A stretch of DNA of 64,000 bases from Haliclystus octoradiatus. Taxonomy: Eukaryota > Cnidaria > Staurozoa > Stauromedusae > Haliclystidae. The DNA is taken from the NCBI GenBank assembly GCA_916610825.1, contig OU744447.1, positions 15,235,751 to 15,299,750 on the forward strand, written 5' to 3'. Shown in pieces: positions 28,331-38,989 of this stretch. Position 1 is the stretch's first letter. Each line of letters opens with the position of its first letter. A model generated the notes under the pieces. That model saw nothing but the letters and a program-made list of their open reading frames with translations, searched no databases and was not told the DNA's origin. The position numbers and the translations under genes are program-made.

Positions 28331-31300
28331 CAGTGAATACAGTAGACTTATAACTGGATCACAATAGGTAGATGTAAGTTTCGTCTTGATCACAGTGGGA
28401 ATATGTACATTATTTCTAGATCATAGTTGTTATATGTACATTATTACTAGATCATAGTGGGTATATGGACATTACTATCAGATCATTACCAGATGATAGT
28501 AGATATAATAACATTATTTGTAGGTCATAACTACATCATAGTAGATACTAGTCACTCTTTTCTAGATCCCTATACATCATAGTGAATACAAGAGACTTGT
28601 CACTAGATCATAGTGAGTAGACGTAACTTTTTACTAGATCATAGTGGATATATGTACATTATTCTAGATCATAATGGTCATAATCTACATTATTACTAGA
28701 TCATATCGGGTAGATGCACATAAATAATAGATCATTACATGATGATTGTGGATAGATGAACAGTATTTGTAGATCATAGCTAGATCATAGTAGATCTAGG
28801 TCACTCGTTTCTAGATCCCCATACATCATAATGAATACATTAGACTTATTACTAGATCATAGTGGGTAGATGTAAGTTTTTACTAGATCATGGTAGTTAT
28901 ATGTACATTATTTCTAGATCATAGTGGTCATATATACATTATTACCAGATCATAGTGGTCATATAAACATTATTGACAGTACATAGTGGGTAATCATGAC
29001 TAGATCATAGTAGATACAAACCACTCTTTTCTAGATATCTATACATCATAGTGAATACAAGAGACTTATTACTAGAACAAAGTGGGTAGATGTAAGTTTT
29101 AGTAGATCATAGTGGGTAGGTTTACATTATTACTAGACCACTGCTAGATCATAGTGGATACAAGTCACTCATTTCTAGATCCCTATACATCATGGTAAAT
29201 ACAGGAGACTTATTACTAGATCATAGTGGGTAGATGGACATTAATATTAGATCAATACCAGATGATAGTGGATAGATAAACATTTTTGTAGATCATAACT
29301 AGATCATAGTAGATACAAGTCACTCATTTCTAGATCCCTATACATCATGATAAATACAGTAGACTTATTACTAGATCATAGTTTGTAGATGTAAGTTTTA
29401 ACTAGATCATGGTAGTTATATGTAAAATTATTTCTAGATCATAGTGGTCATATAAACATTATTGACAGATCATAATGAGTAAACATGACTAGATCATAGT
29501 AGATATAAACCACCCTTTTCTAGATCCCTATTCATCATAGTGAAAACAAGAGACTCATTACTAGAACAAAGTGGGTAGATGTAAGTTTTAGTAGATCATA
29601 GTGGCTAGATTTACATTATTACTAGATCACTGCTAGATCATAGTTGATAAAGCTTTTTTTTCTTGATTACCACTAGATCATAGTATATGCAAGTAACTCT
29701 TTTCTAGATCACTCCTAAATCATACTGGATACCAGCGACTCATTAACTGGTCATAATAAGTAGACAACTATATTACCAGATCATTAATAGATCATTGTGG
29801 ATAAAAGGTAGTTATTTCTAGATTGATAACAGATCATGGTGGATTCAATTGACTTTTCACTAAATCATAGTGGGTAGATGTATAATATTTCTAGATCAAT
29901 TCTGGAACATAATGGATACAATCAATACCTCTCCAAATCACTACTAGGTCATAGTGGATACAAGTAATTCATTGTTATATCATATCGAGTATATGTACAT
30001 TATTACTAGATCATAGTTGGTAGATGGACATTATTACTAGATCATAGTGGGTACATGGACATTACTATTAGATCATTACCAGGTCATAATGGATAGATGA
30101 ACATTTTTTGTAGATCATAACTAGATCATAGTAGATAGAAGTCACTCTTTACTAGATCCCTATACATCAGAGTGAATACAGTAGACTTATAACTGGATCA
30201 TAATAGGTAGATGTAAGTTTGACTAGATCACAGTGGGTATATGTACATTATTTCTAGATCATAGTTGTCATTTGTACATTATTACTAAATCATAGTGGGT
30301 ATATGGACATTACTATCAGATCATTACCAGATGATAGTAGATAGAATAACATTAATTGTAGATCACAACTACATCATTGTAGATACAAGTCACTCTTTTC
30401 TAGATCCCTATACATCACAATTAATACAAGAGACTTGTAACCAGACCATAGTGGGTAGATATTATTTTTTACTAGATCATAGTGGTTATATGTACATTAT
30501 TTCTAGATCATAGTTGTCATAATCTACATTATCTGTAGGTTTACATTATTACTAGATCATTGCTAGATCATAGTGGATACAAGTCACTCATTTCTAGATC
30601 CCTATACATCATGGTAAATATAGGAGACTTATTACTAGATCATAGTGGGTAGATGGACATTAATAGTAGATCAATACCAGATGATTTTTGATAGATGAGC
30701 ATTTTTGTAGATCATAACTAGATCATGGTAGATACAAGTCACTCATTTCTAGATCCCTATACATCATGGTAAATACAGGAGACTCATTACTAGATCATAG
30801 TGGGTAGATGTAAGTTTTTACTAGATCATGGTAGTTATATGTACATTATTTCTAGATCATAGTGGTCATATAAACATTATTGACAGATCATAATGGGTAA
30901 TCATGACTAGATCATAATAGATACAAACCACCCTTTTCTAGATCCCTATACATCATAGTGAAAACAAGAGACTCATTACTAGAACAAAGTGGGTAGATGT
31001 AAGTTTTAGTAGATCATAGTGGGTAGGTTTACATTATTAATGCTAGAACATAGTTGATAAAGCTTTTTTTCTAGATTACCACTAGATCATAGTATATGCA
31101 AGTAACTCTTTTCTAGATCACTCCTAAATCATACTGGATATCAGCGACTCATTAACTGGTCATAATAAGTAGACAACTATATTACCAGATCATTAATAGA
31201 TCATTGTGGATAAAAGGTAGTTCTTTCTAGATTATTAACAGATCATGGTGGATGCAATTGACTTTTCACTAGATCATAGTGGGTAGATGTATAATATTTC

Positions 31301-31857
31301 TAGATCAATTCTGAAACATAGTGGATACAATTAATACCTCTCCAAATCACTACTAGGTCATAGTGGATACAAGTAATTCATTGTTATATCACATCGAGTA
31401 TATGTACATTATTATTAGATCATAGTTAGTAGATGGACATTATTACTAAATCATAGTGGGTACATGGACATTACTATTAGATCATTACCAGGTCATTGTG
31501 GATAGATGAACATTTTTGTAGATCATAACTACATCATAGTAGATACAGGTCACTCTTTTCTAGATCCCTATACATCATAGTGAATACAAGAGACTTTTCA
31601 CTAGACCATAGTGGGTAGATGTAACTTTTGCTAGATCATCGTGGGTATATGTACATTATTTCTAGATCATAGTTGTCATATGTACATTATTACTAGATCA
31701 TAGTGGGTACATGGGCATTACTATTAGATCATTACCAGGTCATAGTGGATAGATGAACATTTTTTGTAGATCATAACTAGATCATAGTAGATACAAGTCA
31801 CTCTTTACTAGATCCCTATACATCATAGTGAATACAGTAGACTTATTACTGGATCAC
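28331..31857 (-). repeat. Inverted satellite arm, right of the LINE
   Basis: Continuous reverse-complement monomers (gatcatagtgggtagatgta and variants). It contains the counterparts of forward-arm variants, including the divergent block with ttaccagatcattaatag at 29,773 and again at 31,182, a local higher-order period of about 1.41 kb. It stops abruptly at ggatcacaactt. Confidence 0.92.
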
Positions 31858-31948
31858 AACTTATCTTGTAAAATTTACCTTTGTTATAATACCATGACTT
31901 TTAATGCATGATATACTCTGCAATAAAATTAAATGTTTATATAAACAC

Positions 31949-32775
31949 AGCTTAGAAAAAGTACCATATGCTGATTACGTAATATTTTACCTCAATGTTA
32001 TTCTCATTATATATTGATGACCACACCCTAATAAATAAAATGTCTATAAAACAAACTATTATCATGGAATTAAGATGAAACTACTTGCGATCGATAGCTT
32101 AGTGAAGGTACTAAATACTCATTAAGTTTTAATCTGATTTACGTAACGTTTACATCATTGTTATTCTCATTACATAGTGATGACCACACCCTAATGAATA
32201 AAATGTCTATAAAACAGACTATTCTCATGGAATTGAGATGAACCTACTTGCGATCCATAGCTTAGTGAAGGTACTAAATACTCATTAAGTTTTAATCTGA
32301 TTTACATAACGTTTACATCAATGTTATTCTCATTACATAGTGATGACCACACCCTAATGAATAAAATGTCTATAAAACAGACTATTCTCATGGAATTGAG
32401 ATGAACCTACTTGCGATCCATAGCTTATTGAAGGTACTAAATACTCATTAAGTTTTAATCTGATTTACGTAACGTTTACATTTATGTTATTCTCATTATA
32501 TATTGATGACCATACCCTAATAAATGAAGTGTCTATAAAATCGACAATTCTCATCGAATTAGGATGAAACTACTTGCAATCGATAGCTTATAAAAAGTAC
32601 TAGATACTGATTAGGTTTTGATCTGATTACGTAACGTTTTACCTCAATGTTATTCTCATTACATTTTGATGACCACACCCTAATAAATGAAGTGTCTATA
32701 AAACAGAGAATTCTTATAGAATTAAGATGAAACTACTTGCGATCGATAGCTTAATGAAAATACTAAATACTGAAG
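31949..32775. repeat. 163-bp tandem repeat, five copies
   Basis: The landmark ccacaccctaat (cataccctaat in one copy) occurs at 32,021, 32,184, 32,347, 32,510 and 32,673, exactly 163 bp apart. Each unit also holds tgttattctcatta and ctacttgcgatc. Copies differ by a handful of substitutions. The repeat is unrelated in sequence to the 31-bp satellite that ends 90 bp earlier. Confidence 0.93.
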
Positions 32776-34048
32776 AAAATTTCATTTGAATTGCGCTATA
32801 TCCGGGTAACATTGACCATGCCCTGTTATGCTTATGTGCAAATATCTGGATAACGGGAATTGTTTTTTCCAAACTTTTTTTTCCACGAAAGAGTACTAAT
32901 TCCAATAAACCATAATCAGTATCTCTCGTAGTCGTTTTCGGAGGTGAGGGGCCAACTTTATGGTGAAATCTTCAAACGTTGATATCCTAAACTGCCGCGA
33001 TTGGTACCAATTTTATTCAAACAGTACCAAATAGTACCAAAATAGTACTAAAATTCTAGGCGGTTTTTACGAGGATCTGTGTTGGCGGGAGGGAAACTTG
33101 ACACACGTTTTTAATTTCATTCTGAGAATTACTACGATGAAAATACACAGATCGTTTTGTATTTGGAGACAATAGAAATTCATTGAAGTGCGAAACTGTT
33201 TAATTAGCGCTTCCATCTGAGAAATGATTGTTGTTGAAAACAGTTTTCATTGGTTTTTCACAACTTAGATGTATTTATTTAAAAAACAAAGCCGGCCATG
33301 TACCCTTCTGGTTAATGACGAATCCATAGATATGTGTTTCAAGTATATTGTATCTAAAACGGCATCGTGAATCCCCGCCTTACATAATACAGACATACAA
33401 ATGGAAATAGCGTAAATTTAAAAATAGAAGATAGTCACATTTGTTCCAGTTTTAAATTATATTTTTACTCAAAAGATTTACCTTGTTTTTACCCCCTAAG
33501 CCGGCAACGATGCCATATGGCATCAAATTATTACGCAGGCTATTTTTAGAATTTAATATTTTTTGGGCAGACTCACTAGAATTTGGTATAAATCTATATT
33601 GTGCAAAAACATAATTTTCATGAGTAGGAATTCATAATTCGCCAGATAAAGGGGATGATGGTTTACCTCGGTAAAATTCCATTTAACCCCAAAACACATT
33701 TCGATCATTGAACGTATTAAAAGGACAAATACTCAATTGAAGAATTATAAAATCAATTTGAACTTAAATTAGATAACAAATATTGATTTCTCAACATTTA
33801 ATTAGACAAAATCTGGCATGTTTAAACCGACTACGTATTTGAACATTTTGGATACGGCTTGCGGAACAGTGGAAAGATTTTGAATTCCCGTATTTTTTCC
33901 TCTAGTGTAAACGCAGCTTTATTCTACTCTTGTGTGTTTATAGGCATGGATTTAGGTTCAGATATAATATGAAATTATGAACAATATGAACAGCTGGAGT
34001 ATTGTAGACATCTTCATAGAATCAAATAGAAAGCAATGTGATATGTAT
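32776..34048. other. No gene recognised
   Basis: Unique AT-rich sequence between the 163-bp array and the LicD-like gene. Short open frames here lack any family resemblance or splice support. A local run of tagtacca-type repeats lies near 33,020-33,050. Confidence 0.5.
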
Positions 34049-34054
34049 TTTATT
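34049..34054 (-). other. Candidate polyadenylation signal of the LicD-like gene
   Basis: AATAAA on the minus strand, 8 bases past the TGA stop. This would make a very short 3' untranslated region, so a later signal may be used instead. Confidence 0.4.
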
Positions 34055-34062
34055 TATCTATT

Positions 34063-35046
34063 TCAGCTGCATTTAAGCACAGTTGTTTCTCTCGATAATT
34101 GATCAAAATAAGTTTTATTCAGTGCCATCCATTCCTCACAAGAATGCCAGGGTGAACCAACCATGCTGATTAATCCGTGTTTAAACTCTGGCGGATTCAT
34201 GTAATCCCCATAATATTTAGTTAATAATTCATCATAATTATGTGGTGCACTGAAATCAAATCCTTCTAAAGACACATTAATTAATGGGAATATGTCAATC
34301 AACTGTATATTGTATACATCACGTAAGTTCCTTACAACACCAGATTCTTTCTCGTCAAATACACGTATATCAAGTTGATAACCGTCATTGAATCTCCAAC
34401 CTTCATAAAACCAATATCCACTACATGTACTTGAATCTCTTAATTTACCTTCTATATGAATAATTGGAAGCTTTGCATACTCAATGTCAGTATAAGAATT
34501 CTGTAAAAATACATCAGTGGGTAGCTCATTCTTGGCAATGTTATGGAATTTAATATAATCTTCTCTCAGCATATTTACATCAGCATCTTCGTCCCATGGT
34601 AAAAATCTCCCTGTTCTAAGTGCACCGATTAACCCACCACCCCATATCCAATATCTCAGATTATGTTTTTCACATATCAGATGAAATATTCGCATTAATC
34701 TCCCAAATGAGAACTGCATTTGTCGTACAACCGTTTCACCTTTATGTTTAACGTTTGGACAACGTAAAATACCTTCAGAATTATAATGACATTTTTCCAA
34801 TGCTGTTGATAGACTCATAATATTCAATTCTGGTCCATATAGAGCCATTATCTTACCAGAAGGCATTGTAACTGTGAATTCAGTGCACGATATATTTGGT
34901 CTTGTATCTTCTTCTTCTGTAATTGGTGTAATAGGATCAGGATAATCATAATTGACATGGCGACTCACAAAGTAGAAGACCACGAAACATTTAGAAATGA
35001 GTGAGAAAAATAGAAGTTTGTTTGTGCGTAGACAACTGACTCGCAT
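34063..35046 (-). CDS. LicD/fukutin-related-type nucleotidyltransferase-fold membrane protein, single exon
   Basis: A 327-residue open frame with no interruption. A hydrophobic segment at about residues 11-28 after a short basic N-terminus suggests a type II Golgi/ER membrane anchor with the catalytic part in the lumen. The LicD core begins near residue 110; its signature WIWGGGLIGALRTGRFLPW (133-151) runs into DEDAD (152-156), the acidic metal/substrate site. A second acidic motif IDIFPL is at 250-255, and KYYGDYMNPP (277-286) is the usual C-terminal family motif. Possible N-glycosylation sites are NIS (51), NVS (257) and NKT (310). LicD proteins in bacteria transfer phosphocholine, and the animal relatives fukutin and FKRP transfer ribitol-phosphate to glycans; which substrate this one uses cannot be told from sequence. 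No intron is visible, so a retrocopy origin or a naturally intronless lineage are both possible; the frame is intact. Confidence 0.88.
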   Translation of the reverse strand: MRVSCLRTNKLLFFSLISKCFVVFYFVSRHVNYDYPDPITPITEEEDTRPNISCTEFTVTMPSGKIMALYGPELNIMSLSTALEKCHYNSEGILRCPNVKHKGETVVRQMQFSFGRLMRIFHLICEKHNLRYWIWGGGLIGALRTGRFLPWDEDADVNMLREDYIKFHNIAKNELPTDVFLQNSYTDIEYAKLPIIHIEGKLRDSSTCSGYWFYEGWRFNDGYQLDIRVFDEKESGVVRNLRDVYNIQLIDIFPLINVSLEGFDFSAPHNYDELLTKYYGDYMNPPEFKHGLISMVGSPWHSCEEWMALNKTYFDQLSRETTVLKCS

Positions 35047-36335
35047 ATTATATTAAATAATAAATTTAATTGACAATAGAATTCAGTTCATGCCATTTAA
35101 ATATGTATAAATCTAGAAATATAGTCGAGTATTTTATTATAAAATAGACATTATACACAATATCCTAACTGAGCATATACTTGCTTGTTGTCAAACTTGC
35201 TTGCCACTTTCGAGTAAAAAGTTCGCGTGAAAAAAAACTCGTCGAGAAACATTGTTGGAAAGCAAGAGTTATTGTGTGCCTACTATTGAAGATTTGTATT
35301 GTGTTTTGATATATATAATCTTTTGTTCGGTTATCAAAGAATGAATAGTCGATGATTAAATTTAGACAATCTCATTCAATGATTCAATACAAAATCCAAT
35401 TGTAGTCATAGAATGCAATGCTAGCATACAGTGACTACGGTAGTTCATATTTGCACCCAACATTTTATCCAAAGATCGCAATTATACGCGTGAAACTCTG
35501 ATTAACAGAGAAGGCTTTTGCCTCATCTTTGTCTCTTATTCTATAATGCTGTTTCACCCAACATAGAGAACTTTCATATACATATGTACCTCTGAGTTTA
35601 CACTCAATATAATTAATTTTTTAATTTATTATTATAATTCTATTATGTGCACATGACATCAAAAAATGTTTTTCCGGAATCGAGTAGGCCATGCAAAATA
35701 AATAGGAATGGTGACAGTATTTGTTGATTTGGACTCTTATACCCGCTCTTATATTATAAGCTGAGTTATTTAATGTTGAAAGTACCACATTTCAAAAATG
35801 GTGCTCCTTCGGAAGTCGGAACTCATGCCGAAATAACAAGAGAGCCCAATATGGAAAAATAATAAAGTCTAGACTTCATAAAATCGTAACTTTTTTCTCG
35901 CAAAAAAAGAAATTGTTCAACTATGCCAGCAGAACAGACATGTCCATATCTTTTGGGCACCTTTTTGACCATATATGACTGAAATTGAACGGAATTATAG
36001 AATTTAGAAAGGTTTTATCAGACTTCGATAGAGTTTTTCTGTCAGAAACGTGTTGAAACACTGGATCAACGCATGTCATGGAACAAGGTGTTTAGTACTT
36101 ATAAATAGAGGTAAAACTCTTCGCCGCGGATGATGATCAAAACGTTGCAAAACTCCTTGCTCTATATTGGTCGATCTCCTGTGAATGCAAATTAGCGTTT
36201 TGCCGCTTTATAAGTACTCATTACCATACTTGACACTTGAAGAACAACATTTCCCCGAATAAGACATTGCTCGACTCTCCGTATCGTCAATATATATCAT
36301 ATATAAAAGTCTTTCGTGATATAATATTGTTAAAA
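35047..36335. other. Upstream region of the LicD-like gene; no gene recognised
   Basis: AT-rich sequence that would hold the promoter of the minus-strand gene starting at 35,046. I see no convincing TATA element or second gene. Confidence 0.45.
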
Positions 36336-36337
36336 AA

Positions 36338-36688
36338 TAGCTCCGCTACGCTCGGACTCATGGTGAATAATATAATAATCAAAATAAACCAACTGAAATC
36401 AAATCCAATAGAATATCAAATTAATCAAATCATCATGCAAAGAAAAATCAAATCAAATCAAATTCAAAAAAGTAAATCAATCCAATCGAATGATATAAAA
36501 ACCAGATCAAATAAAAAAAATAGCTCCGCTACGCTCGGACTCATGGTGAATAATATAATAATCAAAATAAACCAATTGAAATCAAATTCAATAGAATGTC
36601 AAATCATCATGCAAGAAAAATCAAATCAAATTCAAAGAAGTAAATCAATCCAATCGAATGATATAAAAATCAGATCAAATAAAAAAAT
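36338..36688. repeat. Two-copy 183-bp tandem duplication, low complexity
   Basis: The string tagctccgctacgctcggac occurs at 36,338 and 36,521. It is followed each time by matching A/T-rich text (gtgaataatataataatc and atcaatccaatcgaatg). Copy 2 has a short internal deletion and a few substitutions. An open frame of 157 codons runs through both copies but is an artefact of the lysine/asparagine-biased repeat. Confidence 0.85.
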
Positions 36689-36792
36689 CAACTTCAATCA
36701 AATAAAATAAATTATAACAATATCCAAATAATTTTATAATATAAAGAAAAATATATCCAAATAATAAATCAAGGAAAAAAGAAAAAAAAAAG

Positions 36793-36868
36793 TTAAGCAG
36801 ACCAATGGAATTGAACCCCAACCCCGCGCGCTGCAATGCAAGCGCTTCACCACTAGACCATACTGAGA
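36793..36868 (-). pseudogene. tRNA-like sequence with A and B boxes and a T-run terminator
   Basis: On the minus strand there is an A-box match (TGGTCTAGTGG, 36,860-36,850) and a perfect B box (GGTTCAATTCC, 36,817-36,807) at tRNA-like spacing. About 16 bases past the B box a run of ten T (36,791-36,782) could end RNA polymerase III transcription. The acceptor, D and anticodon stems pair poorly in every register I tried, so it is not a working tRNA. It is more likely a decayed tRNA or the head of a SINE. Confidence 0.45.
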
Positions 36869-38434
36869 TAAGACCAATAGAGTGATTTTATATTACTATT
36901 TATCATACAGGTGTGAGTTGTGAATGGGGTGCGAAATTGTCTCTTCTTAAGGTGATGTCGCAGCAGAATTAAAACATTTTAATAAACCAAATAAAACCAT
37001 GACGACTGGCTTAGCAGTTTGATGTAATAAATAGCTTCAGAAAACAATACAAACAATAAATATATAATACTGTTTTGTCTAAGCCCCAACCAAATGATGA
37101 ATTGTCGGTTCAAAAGTTCTCATGGTCAAAACACAACAACAATTATCTTCGAAGTTTCACCTCAAATAGTGATGTTACAGAACGATTAAAACCTTTCATT
37201 AACCATTTCAAATGAAGAGAAGAAGAAAACAATCATGCGTTCTACCAATGAAGAGATAATCACGATATAAACTAATCCAGGAGTATTAGAAAACATTTCA
37301 TTTAATAATGCAATTGTAATCTCGCTAAGCTGTGAGTCGGCCATCATGGCGGGCAATGGAAAAAAAATTTTGTCAAAAAAATTTGGCTAAAAATTTGGAA
37401 TAATCACACAGCATGCCCATTGTATTTTTAACAATAAAATGGTGTTTCTTGCGCAATCGTTTTTTGTTCGACCTTTGTTAGCACGCAAAGCAGTGTGTTG
37501 AACGTTATTTCAAAAGAACAATAGATTTAGTCAAAAATGAAATGAAATGAAAACGTTTCCACCATGACAGGATAAACTCAAAGTCACTTACGTAACCATG
37601 AGTCAAAAATAGTTCACACTTTCTGTGAACTATGGTCTCAGGAGAAAACGAGGAGAAACGTAAGGAGAAAACGAGAGACATCAGAAACCAAGAGCTGCCT
37701 CGGCGAGAGATTTTCGGCGTCACGTGAACTTCCATTTGAAAATTATCAATTACAAATGAAAATCCAAAATAAACTGCCAGACATATCGAAAAATGAGTAT
37801 TGTTGTTGTAAACTAAAATATAACAAAGTGTGTGTGTTCGTTATTACAGGTTCACTATTGTAGCTGAGTGAAATACACAAAGATACTCAAGTTAATCATA
37901 GCTGTTTGTTTGCACGTTGGAGTTGTGTAGACAGTAAATAACAACACAAATGTAATCAATTTTAATAACTCTTCAAACAAGTGATACAAATATGTATACT
38001 ATATTACCCACGCCCTTGCGCTCTGGTAAATATACAGTCACTCCATATAACGTTTAACCGTGCTCTTGCACTCTGCTAAACTGACTCACTCTCATAAACT
38101 ATCAACGCTATTTATACTGAACGTAACCTCGTTCTCATTATGTATAACCTCTTTTAAGGTAAGTTTCTATAACAGTTCTACAAGTTGCAATCATCAATTT
38201 GGTAGTTTACATGTTTTGCAATCATATGCCTCATGTGGAAGTGATCTACCAAACCGCTGGGTTCTGTTTCTTGAAGTAAATATGCCGAATCAACATAAAT
38301 GTAGCCAGTAACTATATACACACGAGGGATACTCCAAAATCAATAGACATGGAACGTAACACGATTGGACATTTTCTTAATTGTAAAATAGAAAAAATTC
38401 ATATCATTTCTACGACATTATTCAGGTTTGGAAT
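36869..38434. other. Intergenic region, no gene recognised
   Basis: Lies between the tRNA-like element and the 3' end of the helicase gene. Open frames at 37,505-37,735 and 38,060-38,311 are short, show no family signature and have no supported splice partners. Confidence 0.45.
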
Positions 38435-38440
38435 TTTATT
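38435..38440 (-). other. Candidate polyadenylation signal of the helicase gene
   Basis: AATAAA on the minus strand, 237 bases past the stop at 38,678, within ttttaataaaattcc. It gives a 3' untranslated region of about 260 bases. Confidence 0.55.
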
Positions 38441-38677
38441 AAAATTCCATAAAAATTGTTTTACATTGATTATTAATCAGTGAGTTTCTTTCAACTCATG
38501 TAACAAGAACAAAACGTTTATACAGTTGTTGACCAATCTGCCATTATGTATGACAATCTATTCTTAAATATCACCTGCATTTAGCAGTGAACAAGTTTTC
38601 TTACTAAAGATAGCTTTAAACTGAAATAATTTTGTATTTACAACACATGTTATTGTCTGAGGCAATAATATAATGAA

Positions 38678-38989
38678 CTAATACCTAGTCCTTTTATAAT
38701 TATTTTGTGATGACGTTGAATTTTCAAATTTACGTTTAAATCCACCTTGTGACTGATTTCGATTGTATCCGTTGTTATTACCGTAGCTGTTGTTACGTTG
38801 TGATCCGTAGGAATTGTTGCCATAACTATTGCGTCCACCACCATAACTATTATTGCTATAATTGTTGTTGTAGCCATAGGAACGGTTTTGCTGTCCGCCA
38901 TTATAGCTGTCGTTAGATCGTGCAAGTTGTGATAATTCTGGCAATGCAGTTGGGATTTCCAGGGTTGCATAGTTGTCATTCCATTTTTC
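38678..38989 (-). CDS. DDX21-like exon 18 (C-terminal tail)
   Basis: Encodes [20 protein letters not shown], then a low-complexity tail with repeated NSYG units, ending FKRKFENS...KRTRY and a stop. The tail would be an RNA-binding or phase-separating segment. Confidence 0.92.
   Translation of the reverse strand, partial: EKWNDNYATLEIPTALPELSQLARSNDSYNGGQQNRSYGYNNNYSNNSYGGGRNSYGNNSYGSQRNNSYGNNNGYNRNQSQGGFKRKFENSTSSQNNYKRTRY

Noticed and set aside
30295..30513. Open frame of 72 codons in the inverted satellite
   Set aside because: Pure repeat sequence; chance lack of stops.
1..31857. Regularly spaced short repeats that could suggest a CRISPR array
   Set aside because: Monomers abut head to tail with no unique spacers, the genome is eukaryotic, and the period and higher-order structure are those of satellite DNA.
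36237..36710. 157-codon Lys/Asn/Ile-rich open frame
   Set aside because: Composed of two copies of a low-complexity 183-bp repeat; the internal protein repeat mirrors the DNA repeat and no domain is present.
36793..36868. Functional tRNA gene
   Set aside because: A and B boxes are good, but acceptor, D and anticodon stems do not pair in any register tried.
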